From Takakia lepidozioides (lineage: Eukaryota; Streptophyta; Takakiopsida; Takakiales; Takakiaceae), in NCBI GenBank assembly GCA_030704615.1, contig CM060733.1:20088001-20152000 (forward strand): a DNA stretch of 64,000 nt, in the 5' to 3' direction. The position numbers were made by a program, and so were the translations under genes. Under the pieces are notes generated by a model. It made no database searches, was not told where the DNA came from, and saw only the letters and a program-made list of their open reading frames with translations. Of the stretch, positions 49,066 to 64,000 are shown piece after piece (the first letter of the stretch is position 1; every line of letters starts with the position of its first letter).

Positions 49066-49077
49066 TGGGTATCGATG
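49066..49077 (+). repeat. right target-site duplication of transposon B
   Basis: TGGGTATCGATG, identical to 38023-38034; the bases immediately outside differ (A on the left, A after versus G), so the match is limited to the 12-mer. Confidence 0.8.
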
Positions 49078-49145
49078 ACATCTTCCAATACCAACCTGTC
49101 CAGGTATCAGTGAGCAAGTACAATAGAATATCGGACTAAGCATAC

Positions 49146-50239
49146 ATTCCACTGTTGAGTCTCCCGGCGGTTCTCATCATATTTTTGAGGTTTCTTGTAC
49201 TGGTAATACTCTCGGCAGTGCAACAGTTTCTCCGCAAACGTGGAGTCGTACAGATTCTCCTTGTTTGGTTTGTTGAGCACTTTCGAGAGTGTCACCAGCC
49301 GTAGCTCATCTGTTGAGTAGATGATCTTGGCAGGCCAGGTCTCCAAAAATGCTATGTGATGAAATGATTAGGGACTAACAGAATGACAACAATCGAAGAG
49401 CTTATCATGTTGATGACCACCCTCTTCCATACACATTGGCCGGGTTGGTCGAATCTCTTGGCAGAAGGTACACTGGCACTTTGAAGTCAATTAGATGGTA
49501 CGAAACAAGCCGAGCCTTTATCTCCTGCTTGTGTCTCTCCGACAGCGGACGATAGACCTTGTGGCTGGGAGCTAGGAAGCACTTGCGCACGTCAATAATC
49601 CAAATGGAAAAATATCTTTATAATCTTGGACCAAGATTTCCTCGAGAGCCTTGGCATCTTTCATGTCAAATGTTTCGTCAGCCTTCTGCCGCTTCTTTTC
49701 CTGATTGTTGACAATGTCCAAAGGTTTGCCTTGCTTTTGACCTCCCGCCTCCTTACCATCCCCTTTCCCAGTATCATTTGTACTTGGTTTCCTTCCCTTC
49801 TTCGGCGCCGGTTGCCTTTCCTCCAACGTCAATCTAGTCAAGACATTGTTGTACAGGGTGTTGTCGAGAAATTGCCAACTCCTCAAAACCTCTACCTCGA
49901 CGTCTTCCGCATCCCTAGGAATCTTGAAACCTAGCTGCACCGCGTTTGGCATAAGATCGGAATTAATCGACATCACATCGAGCGAAAAACCCAACACCTT
50001 CTCTCCAGATCTTCTTCTCTCTTTGATGAACACTGCGAGGCCTATCTTATTGTCCTCAACGGAGTCCTCTATTACAATCGTGTAGAATTGAAGCGTTTCA
50101 ATTTGTCCTCCAATCTGGTAACGGAAGACGGCATTCTCTGGGGCATTCAATGACTCCACCTCTATACCCCAGAATATAATCTATTCAGCTCATAGAATCC
50201 ATGGTGCTTTGTTTTGAATCCGGCAATAGTTTCGTGTTC
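49146..50239 (-). pseudogene. decayed gene beside the transposon, possibly ParB-like (gene C)
   Basis: Minus-strand exons: one from an acceptor at 50239 down to about 49440, and a second from about 49350 to a donor at 49146 (GGAAT|GTATGC). The predicted protein has a beta-rich N-terminal part, a Lys/Gly-rich linker (GKGDGKEAGGQKQGK) and a segment CFLAPSHKVYRPLSERH followed by VPVYLLPRD. That segment resembles the start of a ParB N-terminal fold and the equivalent part of the transposon B gene. Single-base losses near 50162 and 49592 break the frame. The gene is cut by the right end of transposon B shortly after the last donor, and I could not find its continuation left of 38023. The ParB assignment is weak. 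Confidence 0.35.
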
Positions 50240-50689
50240 CTGCAATTGGAGAGGACATCATGGCAACAGCTCCAGTTGGAATTATTTGTCTGAAAGAAAT
50301 GAATGAAACAATGAGACAAAAGATCAGTGACAGAGAGATGAAATTGATAAAGATCCTCAATTTATTTCAAAATATCAATCAGATGATCTGCATAACGAGT
50401 ACATTTTTGTGTAAACAGGAAGGACGGGAGACCTCCCGTCCTTGCCTACGTTTCCCCAGTTCTGAAGTCCCAAATCTAAGCCAGGTCCCAACTAGTCTAT
50501 GCAGGAGTTCACTCCTATGAAATCACCTATAGACACACCAGGGAGAAAAGGGCTATCAAGTCAATTCTGATACGCATTGCTCGTCTGGGATCTCAATCAT
50601 CTCTTGCATTGGATCTCTTCTAGAGGTCTCTAGAGAGTATACTGGAGGTGTCAATGTCGGATACCCAGTCTGGGAAAATTTACAATATG

Positions 50690-51100
50690 TCATCCTGATC
50701 ATCATTCTTACCAGGTGTACACACCGGTGAACTGGGGATGTATCTTGGGGATGCCCGCGAGTACCCAGGTGATCTGGGGACATAAGTGTGGTATTGGGGT
50801 GAATAGCTAGGTGATCCAGGAACGTATGTAGGGGATCCTGGTATGTATTCAGGTGATCCCTATGCAAGATAGCCCCAATAGTATTATGGGGACTCCGGTG
50901 TGTACCCAGGAGACAAATGAATGGATTCTATACAAGCTGGTGACCCGAGTACGTATCGTGGTGAGATCGATTTGTATGGCGACTCTGGTGCGTATCCTAG
51001 ATACTCTTCTGACACTTCCGGGGGTCCCTGGAGTGGTGTCAAGCGGCTTTTACTCACCCATCCCTTAGCTATCCGAGGTGGAAACTCCAAGATAGAAGAG
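50690..51100 (-). pseudogene. Ser-Pro-Tyr repeat segment, CTD-like or extensin-like
   Basis: On the minus strand, two adjoining frames read as repeats of about 9-10 residues: first GYAPESPYKSISPRYVLGSP and LSPGYTPESP, then, after a stop and frame change near 50880, [20 protein letters not shown] and further RSPGYS.., SPRYIPSSP units. The recurring DNA word is close to TCACCTGGGTAC. It recalls the YSPTSPS tail of an RNA polymerase largest subunit or a Tyr/Pro-rich wall protein. No polymerase core is next to it, so I do not name it. Confidence 0.4.
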
Positions 51101-51160
51101 TTGGAAATCTCTAAGTACTCAGCCCGCTCAGAACAATCAGTCATGACCTACAACTAGTGT

Positions 51161-51700
51161 TGGTACCGTTGGAAAGCCCTTGACGAGGATTTTTGGACCT
51201 GCGGTGTGGGAGATGTGGAATTTCAAGTATTTTGGGTCGCTGGAAATTCACAAAAAATAGCAAAGTGGGCATTCCTGGCCAATGGTTGGAGCCTCGGCAG
51301 GAGAGATATTAAGGGAAAGGTCACTGGTTCAAATTTGGTCGTAGGCTCTGTGGAATTTTTTTTTTCTAGATATGGTATGCTTCGTGTATTGATGCACTTG
51401 GACTTAGATGACATTGGACACTTGGGCCAACGGCATAGGCTACCCTAGTGGTATTGTGAAATGACAATAAGAGATGTCCTTTAAGGACTTACAATCTTTC
51501 CAGTAAATGATTTCTTAAAAAGAAAATTAAGCCTCCCAAATATTTTTAGGTCATTTTGGTATTCAAAAATATTTAATTTCAATCATATATACACTATTTA
51601 AGTACTTGAAAGGCCCATGGTGTTGTTAAATGACAATATGAGAGGTCTTTTCAGGACTAATAATCTTTCCAGTAAATGGTTGATCCCTTTCCTTATATAT
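51161..51700 (+). mobile_element. second copy of the SINE-B composite plus R2 repeats, inverted relative to 36 kb
   Basis: 51161-51365 is SINE-B in plus orientation (box B-like GGTTCAAATTTGG, then a T-rich tail at 51356-51366). 51380-51460 matches the end of the 36.34-36.6 kb block, and 51460-51700 are inverted R2 units. The two composites flank the transposon region as a long, imperfect inverted pair about 14 kb apart. Confidence 0.65.
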
Positions 51701-52499
51701 ATATATATTGGTTGTATTATTCATGTACCTTTCTTCTCACACAAACTTGTCCTTGATTCCCAATCCACCGCCCTTTTACAAACATAATTGCCCTTCAATA
51801 CCAATACACCTAGTAAACCCGTTTGAATATCTATTTCATGTATTCACTCATAGCAATATTTTCAGCAACTCAAAACAATGTAGACATAAATACTGTTGAT
51901 TTGTTAGAAAAATAGTCAGTTGTTAAAGGACATTTCTTTTGGACCTTTCTACAATACTAGATATGGGTCTGTCAATAAATAGTAAGCATGATACCATCCA
52001 TTATATATACATATATGAGTAGGTATCTGCAGGTGGAAAATTAAATTATTTGTGAAAATATGGATATTAGTTATAGAGACTTTGCTCCTTTTTTAAGAAA
52101 CCTCCATTTCTCTAAATGGTCAGCGTGAATGCAATAAATGCATGGAATTCATGCTAGCCCTGCCCTATAGTAATTATGAATAGGTAGTAAAAATCTGGAA
52201 GATCACATAATTAGTCTATTAATAAATATCAAGGTAACAGGATTTGAGCCCTGAATCACCCAGGTGGCAGGCAGGTAATAGCTAATAGACTTTCATTTAT
52301 GGCATGCACAAGAAGTTGACCAGATGTCATTCATTAGAAGACAAAATATTCTCTTGACAACTGTCTCGATCCAATTGGAAGTCTAATCGAAAGTATTGGT
52401 GCTAAAGCAACTGAAACCCTTTGCGTAGTCCTGCCTTAGGACGGTAGGGCCAAAAATTGATAAAGAGCAAGTTTAGAAGAACTAAAAGATATCAGACAG
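51701..52499. other. AT-rich stretch without genes
   Basis: A TA microsatellite at 51695-51712, further degenerate R2-like words (TTGTTAAAGGACATTTCTT at about 51912) and otherwise nothing recognisable. Confidence 0.4.
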
Positions 52500-52680
52500 C
52501 GGATGCTACACCAATACCATCATATCATCAGTGATCGGGATGATGCCATAAGAGGATATGGACTTGTCATAACATGGACCATCTCTCTCTGTATACATTG
52601 TCCACACATACATACACATGCAACATCATCTTATCATGTAGTGTATGTAAGGCATGTGCATGTACGCCACTAGAGAGGAT
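52500..52680 (-). repeat. R3 repeat copy without the MITE (related empty site)
   Basis: Reverse complement of the flanks of the MITE at 33.3-33.8 kb, continuous through the target (ACATGGAC at 52572-52579, equal to GTCCATGT on the other strand). Confidence 0.65.
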
Positions 52681-52867
52681 GTAGGTATGTTGAGACTTTC
52701 AACTGGCAAGGTTAAGTTACCAGCAAACACGCACCAGCCATTGACATCAGAGACGGTACAGGCAACTGGCAAGGGGTCACCCGGGAATACAACAGGTGAA
52801 AATAGAACTGCAGAGAAATGAAGAATGTGCAAACCGTCCACCGGACTAGTTTTTCACATTTCCAGCG

Positions 52868-52894
52868 TTTTCATGTGCGATTCGCACTTGAAAA
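52868..52894. repeat. 27-bp palindrome in a small repeat
   Basis: TTTTCA.GTGCGA mirrored by TCGCAC.TGAAAA around one T. Nearby words (GTGCAAAATGGAC, GGTGCAAACGGG) recur in reverse at 33012-33105, so both belong to one unnamed short repeat. Confidence 0.55.
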
Positions 52895-53054
52895 GTGCAA
52901 AATGGACGTTTTTCACACAGGTGCAAACGGGACGCCATACCATACACGTTTCGTCGCGTAGGCGGGTTAACATCCAGCCTTGTTTTCTTCAAAGGGAAAC
53001 CTGACCCCAGGTCGGGCGGTATAGCTTAAAACACTTTGTGGTTCGACAACAGCA

Positions 53055-56000
53055 ATGGTGGAAAATTTTGAAGAGGAGCTGCCCTCTTTCTATGATCTGC
53101 TGGATCGCTTCTCTCTCTTTGCTACATCCGCTTCCTCATGTGACACCCAGGTCTTTCTCTCACTCGGTCTCACTCTTGGGTCTGCCCAGATTATTCAATC
53201 TTTTGGTATTGGGATCCTCCGGTTGCTGGGTTTATGTGTGAAACCAAGAGGGTTTCGCTTCGTGCGAACGAAAAATATTAGAACAAAAGCTTTGGAGCTT
53301 CCAAGGCGGACTGTGGTGATCCCGTGACAAAACCAAAAGACAATTTGGTAAGGTAGGATGTAAGATCCAACATCCAACAAGTATCGTGTGCTCGAGGGCC
53401 CATGAGATATTTTCAGGTAGTCTGTGCACCCAGAGAGGCAAGGCTGCTCCTGTGGATGCTGTTTTATCTGTAATATACTGTGCTAAACTATGTGGGGTTG
53501 CCCTCTGCTTGTTAGAACTGCAGAATGGTTTGGTTTTCAAGAACCTTAACTCCTCAATTGTTGGGCAATTGATGGATTAGGATTTATCATTGCGCAGGCC
53601 CCTGAAACATAAAAGTGAATTCTGATGACACCACCTTTGTGAGGGGCTCACTCCAGTAGTGGGAATTACCTTCATAAACAATTAGTTCGGGGTTCTTTAG
53701 AAAGCCTTTCACACAAGCATCAATCTGCTGTATGTGAGCTGCCCAGCAATTAGACCCATCCAGCCAAGGCTTTAGGACCAGCCTCGAGATTTTGACAGTT
53801 GGTGAACAGAGGTGCAGGGACTATGTTCTTCATGGTCGAGAAGAGGGTTGATCTGTGATGAGAATACCCCGGACATTGTATTAGAAATGGATATTGCCTT
53901 CAGGCCACCCGCACATTTGGCGTTGGCAATCTCCCTTTCCTCTCTGCATCTGTTTATTGTTCAAAGGTAGACTCCCCGCCCTGAGTTTCATTTCAGTCTA
54001 GTGCATGGGTAGGTAGGTCCCAGGTCATCCTGAAAGTCCTCACCTGGCTTCTAAAGTCTTAGCATGGTTGGAGTTACCCTCCCAACACGGCAGATGTGTA
54101 CTGCATGGTAGGCTTAATAACATTGCAATGCATGGTCCTTTGAACTTCAGTATTAATCCTCTGTAGTGGAAAAATTGAGTGAGACGGAAAGCTTTGCGTT
54201 TAGCTGTTTGAACCAATTTTTGTATATGCGCATCCTAGTTACAACTGGAGAAAAACTCTACACCAAGATATTGTAGGAAGGGAGCACAGGGATCTCTTTA
54301 CTGGCTCATGTGCATTTGAGATCCCCCCCTCCCTCCCCGCAATCACTGAAGGCCACCCCACATTTACTAACATTGGCTTCTAGCCTCCATAGTACCTCTT
54401 CTCACAATCAATCAACCCTTGAAGATTGGATGCGGTATCCCCTAGGCCCATGAAGTCATCCACAAACGTAAGAGCTGGTATGGTGGCATCACCCACCTTT
54501 AACCCAACTCCCTTGCTTTCCACATCTTTAAGGAGCTGATTAATGATAACATCGAAGAGCAGCGGGGAGAGGGTACAGTGTAGCTCAATGTCAAAGAAAT
54601 GAGACTTCTGGCTATTGCCCATTACACATATTTTGTGTATGAACCTTCTTTCACGGTGTGGTCCTGCTGGGCTGGGCAACACTGTTGATCCTGGATCACT
54701 CCAACACAACCACTTTAGAGACCCAAAAAAGTAATCTAGTATTAATGTCTATTCATGTTTCCCTGGAGCCAGGGGATCACTTTTGCAAGATTCTGGGCCA
54801 GAAAATTTTCTTGCTATTGCATGTAATTCTCCAAGTAGTATCTGTGATGCTTCCAACCCCTTAGATCCACCTGTGTTCGCATACAGGTTGTGAACCATCT
54901 TCCGCATTTTCCCCTTCACCCCAGAGGACCACAGTCGAAGACAGACCCCGTTGTGCCATACCGTTTCATAAGCCTTTTTTACATCCAGAGACAAAGGTTC
55001 TATTCTTTCCCTGGATAGTCTGGCTGAGGGTAAAGATATGGTTGACGCAGTATTTCTCGGGAAGCCCGCCTGACCTTCATGGAAAGTACTTGTAGACTTC
55101 AAATCGACCTTGAGACGGGTGCTTATTATCCTACAATACAGCTTGCCAACTGTGCTAAGAAGTGTAATGCCCAGGCTCTTCTCTGTCGCCTTTCTTATAC
55201 ATATTGGAAATGACACCCTCTCTCCAGTGAAAGGGTTTCCAAATAAGGTTAAAGAGGAAGGCAAGGGCCTCCATTGTAGGATCGCCACCATGCTTAATTA
55301 GCTCATTACAATCCCATCACATCCACCAGCATTATAGCCCTTTAGACGTTCTATTGCTTCAGCAATCTCAGAAGAACTAATGGGCGCGTTGTATCCCTTT
55401 GTACTCCTGTTCATCAGGGCTGTCTTGGATCGTAGGAACAGTTCCTTCCATTAATTTCGAAATCCTCTACAATTAGAGTTGGATTCAAGGCCAAGAAGGC
55501 TGTAGTGTGTTTCAGAGGTTCTCACAATCTCAACCAGCGTGTTCTTCCTGATCATTTTTTGGCGTGTACAAATGCTGTAAGGCACTCAGAATCTCTTACC
55601 ACTACCTCTGTGGGGGTCCAAGTAATGTCACGGTAAAACTCTTCCCAATACATTTTCTTCTGAGCCTTTACTAGCTGATGTACATCTTTTAGAGTTGGTT
55701 ATACTAGACCACAGCTATCTGTCATCTTTGATATTACAGCAGCACCTATAAAGTGCCAGCCTCTCTGTGATCTTAAGCTTCATCTCATTGGTCCACACTG
55801 CTCTTCCTCATACAATTTAGTTTCCTTCCAATGATTTTATCAGACACAGAAGTTAGGAAAGCCTCCAGAGTTCACAGCTCCTTCGAGCTCACTTCTTGCA
55901 TCACCCAAGCAACAAGGAGATCTTAGAGCGATTGGATAAAGGGTGGGAGAGCCTCTTTCCATATTCTATCTTGACGTTTTCCTCTGGAAATTTTCTATGC

Positions 56001-59000
56001 GTCGCTTTCAAATTGAATGTTTCACAGATCTGTTGGTGTGATAGTCTCTTGATGGATAGTGACCATCCTCTATTTCAATTAAGCATGGAAACTAAAGTGT
56101 TTGCTGGCTAGAAAAGCTGCGGTCAAGCTAAATGGAAGCACCAACTTGCAACTAGCAGAGGTAAACCAGAGAATAGCATGTAACTCACATTTTCTTTGTT
56201 GGCCGATAGATTGGAGAGGATGGCTCTCTGAGCTGCACTTGTGAAGGCTGCATGGAGTGGCAGGGCTTCCTAGAAGGCTGTGGGTCAGTTCATAAGGAAG
56301 TGAAGTATGAAGTTTTTACTCGTGAACATGTCAGTGGTTTGGCACACTATCTGCGGTAAGTCTCGGTAGTTTACGTCTCGGTAGTTAACTTCTTGAGTGC
56401 CTTGACCTTCATGTTTTGCCTCTTCTTAAGATCGAGGATATTGTTGACGTTTCTTAGTTGTTTGACCATCCCACTTGTTAGATTGTGTCTGACATCACAG
56501 GTGCATGTGGCAGCTGCAGGGCAAGAGAGTATGAGCTCCCAGTCATGGAAGTTCTCGAGGTACGAAAGTCCTTTTTGCCTTCCTTTGTTTCACGTATCTT
56601 CCTCTTCCACAAGTAAAGCTAGTTATGCCAAGCACCCTGAGCTGTTAGCCACTTTTCACAAATACGGACTGTGGAGGGCAATACGATCTGAAATGTTTTT
56701 GTATGGATTTATACTTTTTGAAGCCATGCATGATGTGGTATTCAAGCAATTTTGTGCTATTTAGTAAACCTTGCTCACTTTTAAAAGGGCAGGTGGGTGC
56801 AGGCAGCGGGCGCTTGTCTTTTCATCTCAATCAGCTCCTAGCCCAGTTTTACACTGGTCACCAGGTTTCACTCTCCCTTCTCGGGCTTTCCCTCATACCT
56901 CCACCTGTGACTCATTAAGGTGTGGGAACAATTATGTAAAGGTCAAGCTCACATCTGAGACTTCGTTGACTTACCGCCTGGTTAGTTGGTCATCTGACTA
57001 TCAGTCTCTAGCATTTTTAAGAGATCCAGTGTAATATCAAACTTAAGGTGACTCTTCTCAAGAGGCTGTCAGGTGCAGGTAGAAGAGTTGGTATCCATAC
57101 TTTCTGTCCGTTCTTCAAGTTTTATGGTTACAAAGTTGTTCTGAGGCACTTTCCATTTTTTCCCAAAGAGGGAGAGAGGGGGCTAGGAGAGGGGGATATC
57201 CATGTAAGTGTAACCCTATCCATGATATGAATCCTGTAGCCTTGCTGTCATGGCCTCGGTGAGAAACGACCCCTCCTGTTGTAAGCTAATCCCAGCATTG
57301 AACTCCTAGAGGAATTGGAAAGGGTTAAAGAGAGTTGAGGTGCTGATCCTAGACCACATGAACATGCAGGGGCCTGTGGTGAAGGTGACTGCAACTGATA
57401 GTGGAGTGCGAGGTCTAAATGGCCCATCTGTCCAGAAACAGGATGCTCTGCTTGCCATTAGGAGTGCAAAGCCCCATTGTGTGATTGCCTGCTGGATGGT
57501 ATTCGGCTCCAACCTCCCTCTCTCCACATATGTTGGTTAATATTCTATATTTCAGTTAAAGTTTTTTGTGAGAAACTGTGGAAGTGAAAATACCAAACTG
57601 TGTAGGGTTTGGTATAGTTTCTTTGGTGAATATAATATGGTCTATGTGCATCCATGGCTCAGCCTGTAGGTATTGACCCCCTGATTGCCTCAAATGCCGA
57701 CTCATTCTCAGCAGTGAGCAGCTAATAAGTCTTATGAGTATGACTTTTAAACAAACTTCCCTTTGGAATGTATTTTTAGATGAGGTTCCTGTTCATCTGT
57801 CAGGTAGGCCAAACGCACAAGCCTCCACCACCTGACAAGCATCATATAAACCTCTCAGCAACAATACTGCACATGCAAGATGGTTGTACGGCATAGCTGC
57901 TTGATTGTAAAGAGGTTTCTTTTGTGTTGTGTGCCGATGGATGGCAGCCGATGAAAGTTGATTGGACTCATCAGATGCGAGCCACGTCTTCAGTTCATGA
58001 GTATATTCTCATTGGAGAAATGGTATGTTTGTTTGGTCCACGTCTTCTCTCTTTAAAAGTTGATTAGAATCGTCAGATGGGTTGTCACATAAGTTTGTGT
58101 GGTCTGGGTCTTCTTTTCACCTTCCATTTGCAGTTCATTTTGGCTGACAGTTATGTCATAGTTCAACACAGTGGATCTCAGAAAGGCATAGACTTGATGA
58201 CACACGAGAGACAGAGGGATGTACTCAGTAGAAGAAGGTTTTAAGAGTTGAAAGAGGGGAAGATTTGTTTTGGTATTGATGATCCTATTTGGCAGGATGA
58301 TGGAATATGTGGAGACCCATGGCTGACATGGGGCTACTCCCCTCCATTTGACTCCAGCAGTGACAGCGACAGTGACAATGGCAGTGGAAATGAGCCCGAC
58401 AGTAGAATCAAAGCAAGCTCCTTCCACCCTTCCACTCACCTCCAAGACAACAAGTTTCAAAAACTTAAGGCTTGCAGACAACTGAGAGTAGGAGAGGGAG
58501 ACTGTAGTTCAGTCAGCGGTCCTAGACAGGAGAGACCCTCTCGCAAAGAGCCTCAAGAGGGTCAAGAGATGTTGACTCTAATCTCTCAGCTAGGCAGATG
58601 CAAAAGTACCAACATTCTGGGTGACCCTCACCATGAAAGCAGTTCGCAAATATTAGAGAGGAATAGTGTTCCACCTGGGGAGTCTTCACCGAGGAAAAGA
58701 TTTCGAGTGGACTCTGCAGTTATGGACAGGGAAGTCCAGTGCGGTATGCTTGAAATTGAGAAGGGGCAGCAAAATGATAGACTCCACAAAGTGCACAGGT
58801 TGCCAACCGTAAGCAAAGTGTCACAAAGTGAACCGCATTTGTGTGATCGGCTTGAGAAGGCAAGAGGAAAATCTCAATTGACTAAACAAGTTGATCTAGT
58901 ATGCGACAGAGTGGGTCAGCAATGTGAACCTGTAGATGAAGCTCTGTACAGTGTGAAGCAAAAGTCTCCACATGAGATGGATGGCTGGAAAAGAGTGGAG

Positions 59001-59093
59001 TTGAAGAGCCTCGGTAGAGTCCAAATTTGCCGAACAGACGAGCGGTGGTCCACTTGCAGGCACTCCCATACTGTGTCGTTCAGACGCAATTAG
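53055..59093 (+). other. possible multi-exon gene of unknown function
   Basis: Candidate pieces on the plus strand are three. A start at ATG 53055 opens an acidic frame (MVENFEEELPSFYDLLDRF). An exon at 56210-56355 has good acceptor and donor and reads SLSCTCEGC ... FLEGCGSVH, possibly a zinc-binding motif, followed by an exon near 56510-56559 (AREYELPVMEVLE, donor GTACG). A long last exon ends at a stop at 59093; it is Ser/Asp-rich at first (DSSSDSDSDNGSGNE), then polar. A tract at 56.79-56.93 kb may be another exon. Linking them is my inference; no step is secure. A LINE fills the big intron. I recognise no family; the Cys motif followed by a His recalls SAND/ULT-like fingers only loosely. 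Confidence 0.3.
53840..55680 (-). mobile_element. second LINE, reverse transcriptase region, decayed
   Basis: Minus-strand pieces in order: EIAEAIERLKGYNAGGCDG (55.3 kb), SLGITLLSTVGKLYCRIIS (55.15 kb), EGQAGF (55.06 kb), SLDVKKAYETVWHNG (54.97 kb), LSPLLFDVIINQLLKD (54.55 kb), FVDD (54.45 kb) and a WRLEANVSKCGVAFSD thumb piece (54.35 kb). The style differs from the L1-like element at 10-13 kb and looks like an I/Jockey/RTE-type clade. The catalytic FVDD is kept, but frames are shifted and ends are vague. Confidence 0.8.
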
Positions 59094-59229
59094 GGAAAGT
59101 GTTCCTAATCAAATCACACATTCTGGCTTTGAATAATAAAATTAGACTAGGATTACACCTGCAGCTCCGGTCGCAATCTAATCCCAATTCCATCCATTCC
59201 AATCTGAGTTGTGGTTTTAGACCAAGGAT

Positions 59230-59415
59230 ATGTATACATATATATATATGGCGCCTCCCAAAGGAAGCGCAAATTATGGTGCCTTTTGATCCTGAATGGC
59301 TACTTGCCTTCCGGTAGAGGTGGACACTGGACATCCATGCGACATGCCACCAACCGGTGGATTGAACCCATTGACACTTCCGAGGTGGTATGTGCCCATT
59401 ACCACTCGGCCGCAA
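59230..59415 (-). mobile_element. SINE-A, near full-length
   Basis: In reverse complement: box A-like GCCGAGTGGTAATGGGC, box B-like TGGGTTCAATCC, the shared 3' body (AATTTGCGCTTCCTTTGGGA on that strand) and an (AT)n tail (59235-59250). It sits just after the stop of the putative gene at 59093. Confidence 0.75.
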
Positions 59416-59419
59416 CTTG

Positions 59420-60086
59420 GTTATCAACCCAGGATACATTTAACATCCTTCTTACTACTTAACTGCGATTGGGGACAAGAGTGCACACACTTTGGTAATG
59501 GGCCCATGGTATTCTTAAATATACCGGAGCATGTTAGGTGGTTGTGATTTCTTCCCAAAGATGCCCATTATCGGGCCGTAGACCGCCTTACCTCCAGTAA
59601 CAAAACCCACTTAATATCAATCAAGGTGGGTGTTTCGTTTAAATTCTGAATTGTTGCTCCATTCGCGAATGCGCATGGCCAATACACTGTGATTAAAAAA
59701 AAAACTGTGATCATATGTTCAAATTTGTTGTGCAAGCATGCCATGTTTCACAAGAAGGCCTAGAAATACTCTGCAGAGAATCATTTGGGGGAAGATCCGG
59801 ATCTGCGAGAAGGCCATGTTTGGAGAGAGAGGACTAGGGGACAAAGGTGCAGGCAGCCAATGGCAAAGCGCCAGGTAGACGTCCAGCGAGAGGGAAGAAC
59901 CGCGGTTGTTTTGATGCCTTCTTCTCGGTCTGCCCGACCAAGTCTGACTGTCATCGTCGCCACCCCACTCTAGGGCCCCGAGCTCGCGTGCTCATACTTT
60001 CTTTACAGATTTTCGATTGCGGTGTGGGAGAGGATCGACCTGTGTGGTGGTAGCAGATTAGGGAAGAAGCTAGGTGAGGGGAAGCC
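59420..60086. other. intergenic region and presumed 5' leader of the ATP synthase gene
   Basis: No other gene is seen. The sequence becomes purine- and GC-richer from about 59780, as expected near a housekeeping gene start. No clear TATA box. Confidence 0.4.

Positions 60087-64000
<3,914 letters not shown>

Noticed and set aside
50422-50441. Rho-independent-like terminator (GGACGGGAG / CTCCCGTCC)
   Set aside because: A short GC-rich palindrome without a following T run, in a eukaryotic context; such terminators are not expected here.

Overview
The window is nuclear DNA from a land plant. It has spliced genes with GT-AG introns, an A-type cytochrome P450, two family-1 UDP-glycosyltransferases (UGTs), the nuclear gene for the mitochondrial ATP synthase beta subunit, and many plant-type transposons (L1-like LINEs, tRNA-derived SINEs, Ty3/gypsy, hAT and Mutator-like elements). 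I cannot name the species. Gene style and repeat content would fit a seed-free plant (moss, liverwort, lycophyte or fern), but that is only an impression.

Layout. At 1.3-3.3 kb is an apparently intact three-exon P450 on the minus strand. At 3.5-10 kb is repeat-rich, gene-poor DNA holding a dispersed repeat (R1), SINEs and an old DNA element with inverted ends. At 10.2-12.9 kb is a 5'-truncated, decayed LINE. At 12.9-16 kb is the remnant of a DNA element: palindromes plus the end of a DNA-methyltransferase-like gene. At 16.0-17.3 kb the first part of a second P450 is fused to a gypsy integrase fragment. At 18.5-31.1 kb is a direct duplication of about 4.6 kb, each copy holding a complete five-exon UGT gene (510 and 511 codons). 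At 31-37.9 kb are decayed retroelement, hAT-type MITE, palindromic MITE and AT-rich tandem repeats.

The most striking object is an 11.0-kb DNA transposon at 38,035-49,065. A perfect 12-bp direct repeat (TGGGTATCGATG) flanks it and its ends are inverted copies of a GTGAGC-rich sequence. Inside are two divergent genes. The minus-strand gene has ten exons and would encode about 1,200 residues: an acidic/basic N-terminus, a ParB-like segment and a C-terminal beta-class N6/N4 DNA-methyltransferase-like domain. The plus-strand gene is a Mutator-like transposase with an N-terminal GCM/WRKY-like zinc finger and a C-terminal SWIM finger. Two introns of the methyltransferase gene and the 3' side of the transposase carry arrays of short palindromes. 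Arm sequences differ between arrays, but nearly all palindromes share the 4-base centre TTGA/TCAA. The array at 48.6 kb has six palindromes at exactly 42-bp spacing. The remnant at 12.9-16 kb pairs the same type of methyltransferase with a third palindrome family. I infer one transposon lineage that carries a methyltransferase and palindromic sites. The element appears to have landed in or beside another decayed gene of possibly related type (49.1-50.2 kb).

At 53-59 kb is a possible unrecognised gene with a second LINE in an intron. At 60.1 kb to the end are seven exons of the nuclear ATP synthase beta gene, running off the window.

Most transposon genes carry single-base frameshifts. From sequence alone I cannot separate decay from assembly error. 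The P450, UGT and ATP synthase reading frames are clean, which favours decay.
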